38,377 nt of DNA from Clostridiales bacterium (GTDB lineage: Bacteria > Bacillota > Clostridia > Christensenellales > Aristaeellaceae): contig JAAZBU010000021.1 of the NCBI GenBank assembly GCA_012513645.1, forward strand, positions 1 through 38,377. The letters run 5' to 3'. The position numbers were made by a program, and so were the translations under genes. Within the stretch, counting starts at the first letter, position 1. Each line of letters begins with the position of its first letter. Shown here piece by piece: positions 17,102 to 28,708 of this stretch. The notes under the pieces were generated by a model. The model saw only the letters and a program-made list of their open reading frames with translations. It ran no database searches and was not told the origin of the DNA.

Positions 17102-17211
17102 ATTGGGAGACGAAACGGGCTGAAACCCCCATTGTGCTTGTGATTCAGGCGTGTTACATTGCGGTCAGGCGAACAAAACGAATAATTTCGGGCAACCACG
17201 AGGAGGATGGC

Positions 17212-18852
17212 ATGGGGCATCACAGGGAGAAGCGCATTGAGCAGATCATGGCGGACTATGTAGGCGCGGCCACCCACACGGCGACAGAGCTGGAGAACAA
17301 CAACCGGGCGTTCTTCGAGCGCTACTTTGCGTCGGTGGATTACCTCAGGCAGCATCCGCAGCTGTGCGGGTTTTACCCCATTGCGGGCGACGCGCTTGGA
17401 CGCTGCGTGCCATGGGCGCTGCGCAAGGGGCAGGGTGCACAGACGGTGGTGCTTATCCACCACTCGGACACCGTGGATACCGACGATTACGGCGCGTTAA
17501 AGCAATGGGCCTACAGCCCGTACGAGCTGACGCAGCGCTATCACAATGGTGAGGCCGATCTGGATGCCGCCAGTGCCGATGACCTGCACAGCGGAGAGTG
17601 GCTGTTTGGCCGCGGCGTGGCGGACATGAAGGGCGGCGCCGCCATCCACATGGCGCTGTTTGAGGAATACGCCGGGGAGGCGGATTTTTCGGGCAACGTG
17701 CTGCTGCTGGGCCTGCCCGATGAGGAGAACCTGTCCGCCGGCATGCGCAGCGCCGTGCACCTGCTGGGCGAACTCAAGGAAAAGCACGGCCTGCAATACA
17801 GCCTGATGCTGAACATCGAATCTCAGGAGCGCGATGAGCCGAACGACATGCGGGTGTACGACGGCTCGGTGGGCAAGCTGATGCCCATCTGCTATGTGCG
17901 CGGCAAGCTGGCGCATGTGGGGCAGGTGTTCAGCGGGCTCAACCCCATCCATATCCTGTCCGAGATTGTGACGGCCACCGAGCTGTGCCCCGACTTTATC
18001 GAGCAGGTCGGCAACACCGAGGTGCCGCCGCCCGCCTGGCTGTACTTGAAGGACCGCAAGGAGGTATACGATGTATCCCTGCCGCTGGCCGCCGCCGGGT
18101 ACATGAGCGTGCTGACGCTCAAGAGCTCCGCGCGCGAAGTGATGGCGCGCGTGCACGATTTGGCGGCAGGCGCCTTTGAGCGCGTCATCGCGCGCGCCAA
18201 CCGCGGCTACCGCGTCTATATGCAGGACGAGCAGGCGACCTTGCCCTGGAAGGTCAATGTGCAGACATACGATCAGGTGTATCAGCAGGCGCTGCGGGAC
18301 GCCGGGGACGCCCTGCCGGAGGCCCTGGCGGATTATCAGGCCATTGCCAAGGAGCAGATTGCCCGGGGCACGCTCAGCATGGCGGAGGCCGCCTTCCAGA
18401 TGATCGAGCGCACGGTGGCCCACCTCAAAAGTGCGGAGCCGCTGGTGGTGCTGGCCATGTCGCCGCCCTACTATCCGCATGTCCACAACAGCATGCTGCC
18501 AGACGGCGCGCCGCAGATCACCGGGCTGCTCGAGTACCTGGCGCAGTATACCGGGGAAAAGCTGAATAGCAGCTTCCATGTCAAGAGCTTTTACACCGGC
18601 ATATCCGACCTCAGCTACGCGCTGTATGAGCGCAATCTGGAAAACGCGGACTACATCCGCGCCAACATGCTGCTGTGGGGCGAAATCTACGACATCCCGC
18701 TGGATGAAATCCGGGATCTGTCCATCCCGGTGCTCAACATCGGCCCCTGGGGCAAGGATTTGCACAAGTATACAGAGCGCGTGCACATGAAGGATTTGCT
18801 GGAGCGCGTGCCTGCGCTGGTGGACGCGGCCATTAGGCATTTGCTACAGTAG
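17212..18852 (+). CDS. rocB: M20 family metallopeptidase, RocB-like (arginine utilization protein family)
   Basis: LIHHSDTVDTDDYGALK, GRGVADMKGGAAIHMALFEEYA, LLGLPDEENLSAGMRSAV; RBS gaggagg upstream. Confidence 0.85.
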   Translation: MGHHREKRIEQIMADYVGAATHTATELENNNRAFFERYFASVDYLRQHPQLCGFYPIAGDALGRCVPWALRKGQGAQTVVLIHHSDTVDTDDYGALKQWAYSPYELTQRYHNGEADLDAASADDLHSGEWLFGRGVADMKGGAAIHMALFEEYAGEADFSGNVLLLGLPDEENLSAGMRSAVHLLGELKEKHGLQYSLMLNIESQERDEPNDMRVYDGSVGKLMPICYVRGKLAHVGQVFSGLNPIHILSEIVTATELCPDFIEQVGNTEVPPPAWLYLKDRKEVYDVSLPLAAAGYMSVLTLKSSAREVMARVHDLAAGAFERVIARANRGYRVYMQDEQATLPWKVNVQTYDQVYQQALRDAGDALPEALADYQAIAKEQIARGTLSMAEAAFQMIERTVAHLKSAEPLVVLAMSPPYYPHVHNSMLPDGAPQITGLLEYLAQYTGEKLNSSFHVKSFYTGISDLSYALYERNLENADYIRANMLLWGEIYDIPLDEIRDLSIPVLNIGPWGKDLHKYTERVHMKDLLERVPALVDAAIRHLLQ

Positions 18853-18876
18853 TTATTGATCAATCAACAAAACACA

Positions 18877-18911
18877 CCCCCGGCAGGCGCAGCGGCCTTC
18901 CGGGGGTTTTT
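18877..18911. terminator. Rho-independent terminator between convergent rocB-like gene and arcA
   Basis: CCCCCGG-c-AGGC-gcagcg-GCCT-t-CCGGGGG-TTTTT. Confidence 0.85.
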
Positions 18912-18932
18912 GGTGGTAGATAGGTTTTAACC

Positions 18933-20150
18933 CTATGCCCTCATCAGCGGCATGCTCATGCATCGGGGGCCGCCGCGCCCGCGCCCCAGCTCGCTGCCGG
19001 GCACCTCGATGGTTTCGATGCCGTGGTCGCGCAGGATGGCGTTGGTGATGGTGTTGCGGTCGTAGACGATGACCTTGCCCGGTGCCACGCACAGGGTGTT
19101 GCTGCCGTCGTTCCACTGCTCGCGCTGGGAGGCAATGCTGTCCATGCCGCCGCAGCGGATGAGGGTGACCGGGCCGCCGCCGATGTTGCGCTGGAGGATC
19201 CGGTCAAAGGGGCCGGTCTGCTCCTGCACCTGCACGGTGCCCTTGGCCCCGGGCGTCAGCCGCCAGGCGCGCAGCGTGGGCAGAATGCCCGGGTGCACGG
19301 TGAAGGCATCGCGGTCCACCTGGGTGAACACTGTATCCAGGTGCATATAGGCGCGGATGTTGGGGATGTCGATAGCCAGCACCGCCTTGAAGCCGCTTTG
19401 CTCGTCGGCGAACAGCCTTTGCGCCAGCAGCTCCACGGCCTCGGGCGTGGTGCGCTGGGACAGCCCGGCCGTCAGCAGCCCGTTATCCAGGCACAGCAGG
19501 TCGCCGCCCTCGATGCTGAAGGGCACATCCGGGTCGTAGTACATGGGCACGCGGCCCACATAATCCAGATGATAGTTGAGGATGTAGTTGCCGTAGATGG
19601 TCTCCCGCTGGCGGGAGGGGGCATGCATGCGGCTGATGGCGGCGCCCGAGCCCAAAATAGCAAAGGGATCGCGCGTGAAGTACAGGTTGGGGATCGGGTC
19701 CAGTATAAAGCGCGGCTCGTCGCTGAAGGCGTTGGCCAGCGGGTGGTGGGCGGGGCGCAGCAGCTCCCGGTCGGTCACGCCGGACATGGTTTTGAGCACC
19801 AGGTCCTTCTCGTCCGGGATGTCCATCAGCAGGGCAAACAGCTCCTTGCGGTAGTAGCGGCCCACATCGCCCGAGCGATCAATGAACTCCGTGATAAACT
19901 GCCTGCGCATATCCTCCGACGGGCGCAGGGTATCGGCTACCCGGTCGGACAGGTAGACGACTTCCGCGCCATATCGGCGCAGGGTGTCGGCAAAGGCATC
20001 ATGCTCCCGCTGGGCGCCTGACAGGTAGGGGATGTCATCAAACAGCATGCGGGACAGGTGCCCGGGCGTCAGCTGTTCAAGCTCGGTGCCGGGGCGATGC
20101 AGCAGAACCCGGCGCAGCGGGCCGATTTCACTACGGACGGATAGTTTCAT
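18933..20150 (-). CDS. arcA: Arginine deiminase
   Basis: [50 protein letters not shown], catalytic C-terminal Cys in [14 protein letters not shown]. Confidence 0.96.
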   Translation of the reverse strand: MKLSVRSEIGPLRRVLLHRPGTELEQLTPGHLSRMLFDDIPYLSGAQREHDAFADTLRRYGAEVVYLSDRVADTLRPSEDMRRQFITEFIDRSGDVGRYYRKELFALLMDIPDEKDLVLKTMSGVTDRELLRPAHHPLANAFSDEPRFILDPIPNLYFTRDPFAILGSGAAISRMHAPSRQRETIYGNYILNYHLDYVGRVPMYYDPDVPFSIEGGDLLCLDNGLLTAGLSQRTTPEAVELLAQRLFADEQSGFKAVLAIDIPNIRAYMHLDTVFTQVDRDAFTVHPGILPTLRAWRLTPGAKGTVQVQEQTGPFDRILQRNIGGGPVTLIRCGGMDSIASQREQWNDGSNTLCVAPGKVIVYDRNTITNAILRDHGIETIEVPGSELGRGRGGPRCMSMPLMRA

Positions 20151-20188
20151 GAGGGGTCCTCGTTTTCGTTCAATTTTTTCACACATTA

Positions 20189-20217
20189 AGTATAGCATGG
20201 CACCGACAAAATGTATA
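20189..20217 (-). promoter_or_regulatory. Predicted arcA promoter (-35 TATACA, 17-bp spacer, -10 TATACT)
   Basis: Minus-strand TATACA (20217-20212), 17 nt, TATACT (20194-20189). Confidence 0.6.
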
Positions 20218-20252
20218 CGCCAAAATGTATATACATTTTGGCGTATACATTT
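20209..20252. promoter_or_regulatory. 44-bp perfect palindrome, candidate operator of arcA
   Basis: AAATGTATACGCCAAAATGTAT|ATACATTTTGGCGTATACATTT, 22-bp arms, no spacer. Confidence 0.8.
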
Positions 20253-20259
20253 GCATTTG

Positions 20260-20288
20260 TTGAATCCCTTTTACCACTATGTTAAAAT
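20260..20288 (+). promoter_or_regulatory. Predicted promoter of the GNAT/hydrolase/murF/ddl/murC run
   Basis: TTGAAT-N17-TAAAAT. Confidence 0.6.
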
Positions 20289-20324
20289 AGCATGCCGCAA
20301 TATTGCGGCGGCGGGAGGCGTGGG

Positions 20325-20807
20325 TTGCTCAACCTGTTTAAAAGGCGCAGGGCCCTGTATTCGGACGGCGTGATCGAGCTGCATCTGGCCGATGCCGGCC
20401 TGCGCGATGACCATAGCGGCATTGTGGACGGATACACCTTTGACATCCGCCCCGCGGGCAGCAGGCACACCGTGGGCTACATCAGCCTGAGGCTGGGGGA
20501 AAGCCCGGCGCTGTACTACCTGGGCCACATCGGCTACCGCGTGCACGCCAGCCACCGCGGCCAGGGCTACGCGCGGCGCGCGCTTGTGCTGCTGATCCCC
20601 CTGATGCGCCGGGAGGGCCTGCTGCATCCTGTCATCACCACCAATGTGGACAACCTGCCCAGCCGCTACACCTGCCTGAAGGCCGGCTGCGTGCTGGAGC
20701 GCATCACCCCCGTGCCGCCTGCCCACCGCGAGGTGTGCGCAGGGGCGCAGTGGAAGTGCCGCTACATCTTGCCCATCCCGCGGGCAGAGGAAAAGGAGGG
20801 CCCATGA
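20325..20807 (+). CDS. GNAT family N-acetyltransferase (probable TTG start)
   Basis: IGYRVHASHRGQGYARRALVLLIPLMRREGLLHPVITTNVDNLPSRYTCLKAGC; gggagg RBS before TTG at 20325; ATG at 20292 possible but has no RBS. Confidence 0.82.
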   Translation: MLNLFKRRRALYSDGVIELHLADAGLRDDHSGIVDGYTFDIRPAGSRHTVGYISLRLGESPALYYLGHIGYRVHASHRGQGYARRALVLLIPLMRREGLLHPVITTNVDNLPSRYTCLKAGCVLERITPVPPAHREVCAGAQWKCRYILPIPRAEEKEGP

Positions 20808-21610
20808 TCATACCCGTGCTGGGCATCCCCTCCCACGTGGAGCAATGGGGCAGCGGCGAGGAGGAGATCTTGCTGCTGCACGGCTGGGGCAGGGCCGTGA
20901 CGCTGGAGCGGCACCTGGCCCCGCTGGCCCGACTGCTGGCAGACGACGGCTGCCGCGTGACGGCGCTTGAGTTTCCGGCCCATGGCCAAAGCGGCAAGCC
21001 GCAGGATACCTGGGGCGTGCCCGAGTATGCCCAGTGGACCCAGGCCGCCATGGACGCGCTGGATATCAAGCAGGCCACTATCGTGGCCCACAGCTTTGGC
21101 GGGCGGGTGGCCCTGTGGCTGGCGGCCAATCAGGCACAAAGGGTGCGCCGCCTGGTGCTGACCGGGGCGGCTGGCCTGCGGCGCGAACAGACGGCTGAGG
21201 AGCAGGCGGCGGCTGAGCGCTATCAGCGCCAGAAGAAGGCGCTGGACGGCATCAAAGCCGTGCCGCTGCTGGGCCGGGGCGCCGCATTATTACAAAAGAC
21301 GCTGCGCGACCGCCGCAGCTCGCCCGACTATCTGGAGGCCGATGAGGACATGAAGGCCACCTTCGTGCGCATCGTGTCGCAGGACCTGCGGCCGCTGCTG
21401 GCCCACATCACGCAGCCCACGCTGCTGGTATGGGGCGAGCAGGACGATGCCACCCCGCTATGGATGGGGCAGGAGATGGAGCGGGCCATTAAGGATGCCG
21501 CGCTGATTGTATTTGAAGGGCGCGGGCACTTTGCCTACCTGGAGGAGGCAGGCCGCTTTGCGGCCATCGTAAAGGCATTGATCAGGGAGGACGCAAAACA
21601 GAGTGTCTGA
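20804..21610 (+). CDS. Alpha/beta hydrolase
   Basis: EEILLLHGWGRAVTLERHL, ATIVAHSFGGRVALWLAANQ nucleophile elbow, ARGHFAYLE-like C-terminal His motif (GRGHFAYLEEAGRF); RBS aaaaggagg. Confidence 0.9.
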   Translation: MIIPVLGIPSHVEQWGSGEEEILLLHGWGRAVTLERHLAPLARLLADDGCRVTALEFPAHGQSGKPQDTWGVPEYAQWTQAAMDALDIKQATIVAHSFGGRVALWLAANQAQRVRRLVLTGAAGLRREQTAEEQAAAERYQRQKKALDGIKAVPLLGRGAALLQKTLRDRRSSPDYLEADEDMKATFVRIVSQDLRPLLAHITQPTLLVWGEQDDATPLWMGQEMERAIKDAALIVFEGRGHFAYLEEAGRFAAIVKALIREDAKQSV

Positions 21611-23201
21611 TGACTTTTTGACCTGGGTGCTGTGGCTGTCCCCGGCGCTGGCCTGCGTGCCGGCAGCCAAGGGGCTGGTGCACCTGTTTCAGCTGAGCAG
21701 CTACCAGTACGGCGGGTACTTGCAGGCGCTGCGCCGCCGCTGGAAGCAGGAGATGCTGCCCGGCGTGGCCCTTGGTGTACTATCGTTTGGGGCATGCGTG
21801 GCGGCCGACTACCTGGCGCGCTCGGGCGGCAGGCTGTGGTTGCTGGTTGGTGCTGTGCTGACCATCGTGGCCGGGCTTGCGCTGGGCTACGCCACGCATA
21901 GCCGCAGGCGCAGCGTAAAGCCGCTGCGCTACACCCCGCGGGTGGTGCGCCTGTTTGCCGCGCTGCTGGTTGTGATGACTTTGCTGGCGGTGGCGCTGCG
22001 CGCCGTGCTGCCCGTACTGGGCGCAAGCGCGCTGCTGCCGCTGCTGCTGCCGCTGTGGCTGGCGCTGGCCGCGCTGCTGGCGCTGCCGGTGGAGCAGCTG
22101 ATCAAGCACCTGTACCAGCGGGATGCCCGCCGCATTTTGGATGCGCAAAAGGGGCTGATCCGCATCGCCGTCACCGGCAGCTACGGCAAGACGTCGGTCA
22201 AGTTTTTTCTGCAGACGCTGCTGCGACAGCGCTACAGCGTGCTGGCCACCCGGGGCAGCTTCAACACGCCCATGGGCCTCACCCGCGTTATTCGCGAGGA
22301 CATGGAGCCCGCCCACCGCGTGTTCATCGCCGAGATGGGCGCCCGTCACCGGCAGGACATCCGGGAGCTGTGCCGCCTGGTCAAGCCCCACATCGGCATT
22401 TTAACCGCCGTCGGCCCCCAGCACCTGGAGACCTTTGGCACCATCGAGCGGGTGCGCGACACCAAGTACGACCTCATCCGCTCGCTGCCTGAGGATGGCA
22501 TGGCCGTGTTCATCAACGATGGCGCCATCGTGCGCGGGCTGTACGACCAGACGGGCGGCAAGCCGCGGCTGATCGTGGGCCAGCCGGGGGACGACCTGTG
22601 GGCCGAGGGGGTGGAGGCCACGCTGGAGGGCACCTCCTTCATGCTGTGCTTAAAGGACGGCACGCGCCTGCGCTGCCACACGCAGTTAATCGGCGGGCAC
22701 AACCTGCAAAACGTGCTGCTGGCCGCCGCGGTGGCGCGCCACTTGGGGCTGAGCGATGCCCAGCTGCGGCGCGGCATCGAGGCGCTGGAGCCGGTGGCCG
22801 CCCGCTTCAAGCCGGAGAAGACGGACGACGGCCGCACCATCATCAACAACGGCTTCAACGCCAACCCCGAGAGCAGCCGCGCGGCGCTGGAGCTGCTCAA
22901 GGAGTATGCGGGACGCCGCATCGTGGTGACGCCCGGCTTTGTGGAGATGGGCGAGCAGGAAAAGGCCTTCAACCGCCAGCTGGGCGAGCGCATGGCCGAT
23001 TCCTCCGATCTGGCGCTATTGATCGGCCCCAAGCGCACGCTGCCCATCCGCGAGGGGCTGCTGGCCCGGGGCTTTGACGAGGGTAGCATCCACGCCTTCC
23101 AAAGCCTGAAGGAGGCCCAGGCATGGATAGATGAGCACAAGGCGGCGGGCGACGTGGTGCTCTATGAAAACGACCTGCCCGACCACTACAGTGAATCATG
23201 A
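21603..23201 (+). CDS. murF: MurF-like Mur ligase with N-terminal membrane region
   Basis: IRIAVTGSYGKTSVKFFLQTLL P-loop, NTPMGLTRVI, IAEMGARHRQDI, NNGFNANPESSRAALELLKEY; several TM segments in the first ~160 aa. Confidence 0.85.
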   Translation: MSDDFLTWVLWLSPALACVPAAKGLVHLFQLSSYQYGGYLQALRRRWKQEMLPGVALGVLSFGACVAADYLARSGGRLWLLVGAVLTIVAGLALGYATHSRRRSVKPLRYTPRVVRLFAALLVVMTLLAVALRAVLPVLGASALLPLLLPLWLALAALLALPVEQLIKHLYQRDARRILDAQKGLIRIAVTGSYGKTSVKFFLQTLLRQRYSVLATRGSFNTPMGLTRVIREDMEPAHRVFIAEMGARHRQDIRELCRLVKPHIGILTAVGPQHLETFGTIERVRDTKYDLIRSLPEDGMAVFINDGAIVRGLYDQTGGKPRLIVGQPGDDLWAEGVEATLEGTSFMLCLKDGTRLRCHTQLIGGHNLQNVLLAAAVARHLGLSDAQLRRGIEALEPVAARFKPEKTDDGRTIINNGFNANPESSRAALELLKEYAGRRIVVTPGFVEMGEQEKAFNRQLGERMADSSDLALLIGPKRTLPIREGLLARGFDEGSIHAFQSLKEAQAWIDEHKAAGDVVLYENDLPDHYSES

Positions 23202-23214
23202 GAGGGGGAGCGCG

Positions 23215-24423
23215 ATGAATAAACTGCAATTAGGCGTGATCTTCGGCTCCCGCAGCTGTGAGCACGAGGTGTCGGTCATCTCGGCGGTACAGCTGATGCG
23301 GCACGTGGACCGCGAAAAGTACGATGTGATCCCTGTCTATATCTCCCAGGAGGGGGCCTGGTACACGGGCAGCCCGCTGATGGAGATCGGGACATACGCC
23401 CCCGCCTTCAAGGCGGATTTGCCCGGTATCACCCGCGTGCAGCCCGATGTCACCGCCCGCTCGGGCGCGCTGATCGGCTACGATCGCGGCAGCCTGCTGC
23501 GGGGCGGCGGGCGCAGCATCGTGGCGCGGCTGGATTGCGCGATTCCGGTGATGCACGGCCTGCACGGGGAGGATGGCAGCCTGCAAGGGCTGCTTGAGCT
23601 GATGGACATCCCCTACGCCTCCACGGGCGTTGCGGGCAGCGCCATCGCCATGGATAAGATCATGATGAAGCAGTGCTTCCGCGGCATGGGCTTTCCCGTG
23701 CTCAAGGACCTGGCCCTCACCCGCAGCGCCTGGAAGAAGGACGCGGTAGAGGTGATCAAGCGGGTGGAGGCCGCGCTGCCCTACCCCTTGTATGTGAAGC
23801 CTGCCAACCTGGGCAGCTCCATCGGCGTCAGCCGGGCGGAGGACTTTCAATCCCTCAGCGACGCGCTGGAATTGGCCTTCAGCTACGACCGGCGCGTGCT
23901 GGTGGAGGAGGCGGTAAACAAGCCCATCGAGGTCAACTGCGCCGTGTTGGGCTTTGACGATGAGGTGATGCCCTCGGTGGTGGAGATGCCGGTTACCGGC
24001 GGCGAGCTGCTGGACTTTGAGGGCAAGTACCTGCGCGGCGGCGGGGCCAAGGGCATGGCGTCCCTCAGCCGCGTGGTGCCCGCCCCCATCGGCCAGGCGC
24101 TGACCCAAAGGGTGCGCGACCTGTCGTGCGATATCTTCCGCGCGCTGGACTGCAAGGGCGTCATCCGCGTGGACTATATGATTGACCCCGCTACCGATCA
24201 ACTCACCATTACGGAGATCAACGCCATCCCGGGCTCCCTGGCCTTCTACCTGTGGGACAAGAGCGACCCTGTGATCACCTACCCCCGGCTGATCGACCAC
24301 ATGGTGACCTGCGCGCTGCGCGCCTGGGAGGAGAAGGAGGAGAACAACCTGGCGTTCAAATCTGCCATCCTCAAAAGCGTGAAGCTGGAAGGCGCCAAGG
24401 GCACAAAGGGGGCCAAGGCATGA
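23215..24423 (+). CDS. ddl: D-alanine--D-alanine ligase family protein
   Basis: LGVIFGSRSCEHEVSVISAVQL, HGLHGEDGSLQGLLELMDIPYASTGV, YVKPANLGSSIGVSRA, ITEINAIPGSLAFYLW. Confidence 0.9.
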   Translation: MNKLQLGVIFGSRSCEHEVSVISAVQLMRHVDREKYDVIPVYISQEGAWYTGSPLMEIGTYAPAFKADLPGITRVQPDVTARSGALIGYDRGSLLRGGGRSIVARLDCAIPVMHGLHGEDGSLQGLLELMDIPYASTGVAGSAIAMDKIMMKQCFRGMGFPVLKDLALTRSAWKKDAVEVIKRVEAALPYPLYVKPANLGSSIGVSRAEDFQSLSDALELAFSYDRRVLVEEAVNKPIEVNCAVLGFDDEVMPSVVEMPVTGGELLDFEGKYLRGGGAKGMASLSRVVPAPIGQALTQRVRDLSCDIFRALDCKGVIRVDYMIDPATDQLTITEINAIPGSLAFYLWDKSDPVITYPRLIDHMVTCALRAWEEKEENNLAFKSAILKSVKLEGAKGTKGAKA

Positions 24424-25832
24424 GCGGCGCTGTGAACATATGGGATTATGCGGGCCGGCGCGTGCACATGGTAGGCATCGGCGGCAGCAGCATGTCCGGC
24501 CTGGCTGAGATGCTGCACACGGACGGCTTTGTGGTATCGGGCTCGGACAGCGCGGACGGCTACGCCCTGGACAAGCTGCGCCGCCTGGGGCTGGCGGTAT
24601 ATGCCGGGCACGACCCGCAGCGCGCCGCCCAGGCCGACCTGCTGGTCTACTCCGCCGCCATCAGCCCGAATGACCCTGAACGCGTGGCCGCAGGCGAGCG
24701 GGGCATCCCCCAGGTGGAGCGCGCCGAACTGCTGGGCCAGCTGATGCGCGGCTACGAGCAGACGGCCTGCGTGTGCGGCACCCACGGCAAGACCACGGCC
24801 TCGGCCATGCTGTCCCAGGTGCTGCTGGACGCGGGCAAGGACCCCACCGTGCACATCGGCGGCTCGCTGGATTACCTGGGCGGCGGCTCCCGCGTGGGGG
24901 GCAAGGGCGTGTTTGTCGCCGAGGCGTGCGAGTTTAACCGCAGCTTTTTGCACATGCCGCCCACCATGGCCATCATTACCAACATCGAGGAAGACCACCT
25001 GGACTGCTACCGCGACCTGGATGACATCCAGCACGCGTTTGAGCAGTTTGTGGACCTGTTGCCCCGGGACGGACTGTGCATCGGCCTGGCGGACGACCCC
25101 CGCGTGATGCAGGTGATGCAGCGCTCGGGCCGCAGGTTCATCACCTTCTCGCTGAGCGGCCCGGCCGACTGGACGGCGGGCGGCCTGCGCTATGATGAGC
25201 ACGGCTGCGCCGCCTTTGAGGCGCGCTGCCGGGGCGAGGCCAAGGGGCAGATTGCCCTGCGGGTGGCGGGCGACTTCAACGCCCTGCACGCCCTGGGCGC
25301 GCTGGCGGCGGCGGTGGAGCTGGGGGCGGAAGCCGAGGCTGCCTGCCGGTCGCTGTCGGCATTTGCCGGCGCGCACCGGCGGTTTGAATATACCGGCACG
25401 GTGCAGGGCATGCGCCTGTACCACGACTATGGGCACAACCCGGCCGAGATGCAAAGCGCCGTGAGCGTGGCCAACATGCAGGGCCGCCGCGTGATCGCCG
25501 TGATGCAGCCGCATACCTTTAGCCGGGTCAAGGGGCTGTTTGACGGCTTCCTCACCTGCACGCAGGCGGCGGATATCACGCTGGTGACCGATATCTATGC
25601 CGCCCGCGAAATAGACCCCGGCGACATCCACAGCCGCATGCTGGTGGCGGGCATGCGTGCCCAAGGCATCGACGCGCACCTGACCCCCACCTTTGACGAT
25701 ACCGAGCGATGGCTGCTCGAACACGGCCGCGAGGGCGACCTGGTGCTCACCATGGGCTGCGGCAACATCAACCTGCTCAACGACCAGATGCAGCAGCACT
25801 GGGACGACCGACAACCACCGCTGGAGGGCTGA
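24420..25832 (+). CDS. murC: UDP-N-acetylmuramate--L-alanine ligase
   Basis: VHMVGIGGSSMSGLAEML, VCGTHGKTTASAMLSQVLLDAG, ITNIEEDHLDCYRDLDDI, HDYGHNPAEM. Confidence 0.92.
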   Translation: MSGAVNIWDYAGRRVHMVGIGGSSMSGLAEMLHTDGFVVSGSDSADGYALDKLRRLGLAVYAGHDPQRAAQADLLVYSAAISPNDPERVAAGERGIPQVERAELLGQLMRGYEQTACVCGTHGKTTASAMLSQVLLDAGKDPTVHIGGSLDYLGGGSRVGGKGVFVAEACEFNRSFLHMPPTMAIITNIEEDHLDCYRDLDDIQHAFEQFVDLLPRDGLCIGLADDPRVMQVMQRSGRRFITFSLSGPADWTAGGLRYDEHGCAAFEARCRGEAKGQIALRVAGDFNALHALGALAAAVELGAEAEAACRSLSAFAGAHRRFEYTGTVQGMRLYHDYGHNPAEMQSAVSVANMQGRRVIAVMQPHTFSRVKGLFDGFLTCTQAADITLVTDIYAAREIDPGDIHSRMLVAGMRAQGIDAHLTPTFDDTERWLLEHGREGDLVLTMGCGNINLLNDQMQQHWDDRQPPLEG

Positions 25833-27643
<1,811 letters not shown>

Positions 27644-27644
<1 letters not shown>

Positions 27645-28708
27645 TGCAGGACCATACGCCGGACCAAACCTCGAATCAAACCCCAAAGGAGCAGCCCCCG
27701 GTCAGGAAAAATGCCACCGGCAAGCGCCTGCTGATTGCCCTGCTGGCCATCGCCCTGGCGGCCGGCGGCCTGTACTTCGCCCTGCGCGAGGATGAGGAGG
27801 CCGTGATGCGTCGCCAGCAGGAGGCGATGGAGCAGGCCATGAAGGACGAGGAGCAGGAGGTGGAGGTCGAGTTCCGCGTGGAGGTAGACCCGGCCGACCT
27901 GTCTCAGGCGGAGGGGCTGGACGCGGCCTGGATGAACATCCTGCTGCTGGGCACCGACGGCTGGGGCAGCAGCCTCAACCAGGGGCGCAGCGACGCCATG
28001 CTGGTGCTGTCGGTCAATGAGCAGACGGGGGAGCTGAAGCTCACCAGCCTGGTGCGCGACATGCTGGTGCCCATCCCGGGCGCCAGCCGGGGCGACCGCA
28101 TCAACACGGCCAACGCCTATGGCGGCCCGCTGCTGGCCATCAAGACGGTCAACGAGCTGCTGGGGGTCAATATCGCCCGGTACTGCTCGGTCAACTTCCT
28201 GGGCTTTGCCGAGGTGGTCAACCTTTTGGGCGGGGTGGAGCTCACCCTCAGCGAGGGCGAGGCCCGGCTGTCCGGCGCCGAAAAATCCGACCTGCCCCAG
28301 CGCCTCAGCGGCTATCAGACGCTGGAGTACTCCCGCATCCGCGCGCTGGACAATAACTTTGGCCGCAATGAGCGCCAGCGCAAGGTGCTCAACGCCCTGC
28401 TGGAGCAGGCGCGCGGCCAGGACAGGGACACCGTGATGCAGGCCATCACCGAAAGCCTGCGCTGGATGAGCACCAACCTGACGGCCGAGGAGGCGCTTAC
28501 CCTGGCGATGGGCGCCCTCAACAACCAGAAGCAGCTGGAACTGCTCAGCCTGCCGCCCGAGGGCAAGTACCGCTTTGCCCGCACCCAGGGCGGCGCCAGC
28601 GTGATCGAGTTTAATCAGAACACGGTGCGCGATGCCTTTCACCAGTTTGTATACGGGCAGGACAGCCCGGATGCAGCATCGGATCAACGAAAAGGACAAC
28701 AAACATGA
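27644..28708 (+). CDS. LytR-CpsA-Psr (LCP) family protein, copy 1
   Basis: NILLLGTDGWGSSLNQGRSDAMLVLSVNEQTGELKLTSLVRDMLVPIPG, YSRIRALDNNFGRNERQRKVL; N-terminal TM. Confidence 0.9.

Noticed and set aside
15778-17211. N-terminal ~478 aa of the 1024-aa ORF 15778-18852
   Set aside because: This part is antisense to ord/ortA; the real RocB-like start is the ATG at 17212 with a gaggagg RBS.
17497-18840. 447-aa minus-strand ORF
   Set aside because: Antisense to the clearly coding RocB-like gene; composition artefact.
20209-20252. Interpreting the palindrome as a canonical ArgR ARG box
   Set aside because: The core is TGTATATACA (10 bp) with 14-bp half-site periodicity, not the ~18-bp TGAATnnnnATTCA pairs with 3-bp gap; ArgR remains possible but is not supported by spacing.
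24279-25814. 511-aa minus-strand ORF
   Set aside because: Antisense to murC; Ala/His/Gln/Val-rich reverse-frame artefact.
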